Shown piece by piece: positions 23,190 to 24,606 of a stretch of DNA of 24,606 bases. Below the pieces are notes generated by a model, which saw only the letters and a list, made by a program, of their open reading frames with translations, was not told the DNA's origin and did not search any database. Position numbers and translations under genes: made by a program. Within the stretch, counting starts at the first letter, position 1, and the number at the start of each line of letters is the position of its first letter. The DNA is from Pseudomonadota bacterium (GTDB lineage Bacteria; Pseudomonadota; Alphaproteobacteria; Rhizobiales; Xanthobacteraceae). The stretch is taken from NCBI GenBank assembly GCA_023386885.1, contig JAEWIX010000021.1, positions 1-24,606 of the forward strand. The letters are read 5' to 3'.

Positions 23190-23195
23190 AGGGAG
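23190..23195 (+). promoter_or_regulatory. Ribosome binding site that decides the start of the DUF6653-like gene
   Basis: AGGGAG at 23190-23195 lies 1 base before the ATG at 23197 but 7 bases before the in-frame ATG at 23203, so the second ATG is the better start. Confidence 0.6.
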
Positions 23196-23202
23196 AATGG
23201 AC

Positions 23203-23682
23203 ATGGCCGTTCTCAGCGACGAGACATGGCGTCGCCACGCCAATCCGTGGAGCGTGTGGACGCGCTACGCGGCCTTTCCGCTGCTGGTTGTTGCGGTGTG
23301 GAGCTATCACGCCATCGGTTGGTGGGCGCTGGTGCCTGTCGCGATGATGGTTGGATTTCTTTACATCAATCCATGGCTGTTTCCACCGCCGCGCTCGACT
23401 GACAACTGGGCGTCGAAGGCGGTGCTGGGCGAGCGCGTCTGGCTGAACGAAGGCAAGCGAGCGCTGCCGGATCAGCATCCGCGAGTATTTCGTGCGCTGA
23501 TGGCGGTCTCGATGGTCAATCTGGCTGGATTGGTCTGGGGCATCGTGCAATCCGACACCGTGGTGCTTGTGCTCTGCACCGTCAATGTGCTGGTTGGTAA
23601 ATCCTGGTTCAACGATCGTATGGTGTGGCTGTTCAGCGAACGGATGCGAACCAGCCCCGAATACAAGAGCTGGCTCTACTGA
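23203..23682 (+). CDS. DUF6653-like membrane protein inserted between murC and murB
   Basis: A 159-residue protein of unknown function, best matching my memory of the DUF6653 family through its ETWRRHANPWSVWTRY opening. Two close hydrophobic helices follow (AAFPLLVVAVWSYHAIGWWALVPVAMMVGFLYI). A loop with PWLFPPPRSTDNWASKAVLGERVWL comes next, then two more hydrophobic helices (about residues 105-140) and a tail containing KSWFNDRMVWLFSERM. It is unusually rich in Trp. The gene is in frame with the operon spacing: 30 bases after murC, and its stop shares one base with the murB start (TGATG), so it is co-translated with cell wall genes. A role in envelope biogenesis is inferred from position only. 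Confidence 0.75.
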   Translation: MAVLSDETWRRHANPWSVWTRYAAFPLLVVAVWSYHAIGWWALVPVAMMVGFLYINPWLFPPPRSTDNWASKAVLGERVWLNEGKRALPDQHPRVFRALMAVSMVNLAGLVWGIVQSDTVVLVLCTVNVLVGKSWFNDRMVWLFSERMRTSPEYKSWLY

Positions 23683-24606
23683 TGTTTGCTGATCTCATTC
23701 CAGACTTGAAATCCGCGATGCCTGACTTGCGTGGGCGGCTGCTCGGCAACGAACCGCTGGCGCCGCTGACGTGGTTTCGCGTTGGCGGTCCGGCGCAGGT
23801 GCTGTTCACGCCGGCCGACGAAAATGACCTCGCTTATTTCTTGCGGCATTTGCGTGGCGAGATTGCGGTTTATTGCATCGGCGTCGGATCGAACCTGATC
23901 GTGCGTGACGGCGGCATGGAGGGTGTGGTGATCCGGCTGTCGCCACGCGCGTTCGGCGCCACGCGCGTTGAGGGCGATATCGTTCACGCCGGCACCGCCG
24001 CACTCGACAAGCGGGTGGCGGAAGCGGCGGCGGCTGCAAACCTCAGCGGGCTGGAATTCCTGTTCGGCATTCCCGGCAGCATCGGCGGTGCGCTGCGGAT
24101 GAACGCCGGCGCCAACGGCGGCGAGACCAAGGACGTTCTGGTTGAGGCGACCGCGGTGTCCCGCGACGGCACGTTGCATCGCTTCGACAATGCCGCGATG
24201 GGATTCACATATCGCAACAGCGATATCGATCCGTCATTCGTGTTCACCTCGGCACGCTTTCGCGGTGTGCCCGCCGCCGCTGAGGTCATTCGCGCGCGGA
24301 TGCAGGCGGTGCAGGAGCATCGCGAAACGGCGCAGCCGATCCGCGAGAAAACCGGCGGCTCCACTTTCAAGAATCCGCCCGGTCACAGCGCATGGAAGCT
24401 CGTCGATGCCGCAGGCTGTCGCGGACTTCGCGTCGGCGGCGCGCAGGTATCGGAGATGCACTGCAATTTTCTCATCAATACCGGTGATGCCACCGCGCAT
24501 GACATCGAGACGCTGGGCGAAACCGTGCGCGCGCGCGTCAAGGCGCAATCGGGTATCGATCTGCACTGGGAGATCAAGCGCATCGGCGGTTGGGGGGGGT
24601 GGGATT
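23682..24606 (+). CDS. murB: UDP-N-acetylenolpyruvoylglucosamine reductase MurB (3' end outside window)
   Basis: The frame reads from the ATG at 23682 to the window end without a stop (308 codons; the usual length is about 300-310). MurB is the FAD- and NADPH-dependent enzyme that makes UDP-MurNAc from enolpyruvyl-UDP-GlcNAc. Seen in order: PLAPLTWFRVGGPAQ, the FAD-binding GVGSNLIVRDGG, FGIPGSIGGALRMNAGANGGE, YRNSDI, and GGS(227)TFKNPPG with the proton-donor serine. AGCRGLRVGGAQVSEMHCNFLIN and DLHWEIKRIG close the domain. The absence of a long insert before GGSTF suggests a type II MurB. The last residues become GGWGGWD through a run of G at 24593-24600, which is atypical and could be an edge error. 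Confidence 0.93.
   Translation, partial: MFADLIPDLKSAMPDLRGRLLGNEPLAPLTWFRVGGPAQVLFTPADENDLAYFLRHLRGEIAVYCIGVGSNLIVRDGGMEGVVIRLSPRAFGATRVEGDIVHAGTAALDKRVAEAAAAANLSGLEFLFGIPGSIGGALRMNAGANGGETKDVLVEATAVSRDGTLHRFDNAAMGFTYRNSDIDPSFVFTSARFRGVPAAAEVIRARMQAVQEHRETAQPIREKTGGSTFKNPPGHSAWKLVDAAGCRGLRVGGAQVSEMHCNFLINTGDATAHDIETLGETVRARVKAQSGIDLHWEIKRIGGWGGWD

Overview
The window is a GC-rich chromosomal segment of an alphaproteobacterium, most likely a member of the Bradyrhizobium / Rhodopseudomonas / Afipia group (Nitrobacteraceae, formerly Bradyrhizobiaceae). This rests on protein character, the alphaproteobacterial class A RNase P RNA, EcfG-type stress promoter motifs, a family-typical palindromic repeat and the order of the division/cell-wall (dcw) cluster. 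I see no transposase, integrase, tRNA, CRISPR array or recognisable defence system.

Left part (1-8640), a mixed accessory neighbourhood. It holds a secreted lytic transglycosylase cut off close to the window edge; two PRC-barrel proteins, one cytoplasmic and one exported, each behind a candidate EcfG (general stress) promoter; an orphan branched-chain-amino-acid-type substrate-binding protein; a membrane-anchored DUF4403 protein; a 27-residue single-pass membrane peptide behind a third candidate EcfG promoter; an extensin-like lipoprotein with a LAS-type zinc peptidase motif; an EamA/DMT transporter; and a membrane diguanylate cyclase.

Middle (8750-10620). The RNase P RNA gene (rnpB) lies on the minus strand between a terminator hairpin and an N-acetylmuramoyl-L-alanine amidase with a C-terminal peptidoglycan-binding domain. 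A 444-base stretch without a convincing gene follows. It precedes the dcw cluster and sits where many bacteria carry mraZ.

Right part (10621-24606), the dcw cluster on the plus strand: rsmH, ftsL, ftsI, murE, murF, mraY, murD, ftsW, murG, murC, a DUF6653-like membrane protein, and murB (cut by the window end). Together these supply cytoplasmic assembly of the UDP-MurNAc-pentapeptide (murB, murC, murD, murE, murF), lipid I and II formation (mraY, murG), and septal polymerisation and crosslinking (ftsW, ftsI, ftsL). Most junctions are overlaps or short gaps, consistent with one operon. The exceptions are the 88-base murD-ftsW gap with a repeated GTTAACGG octamer, and the 177-base murG-murC gap filled by a palindromic repeat.

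The window is largely conserved housekeeping DNA. The points most worth a second look are the three EcfG-like promoters with the tiny membrane peptide, the unknown membrane protein between murC and murB, the palindromic element in murG-murC, and the missing mraZ. I found no clear new multi-gene system.
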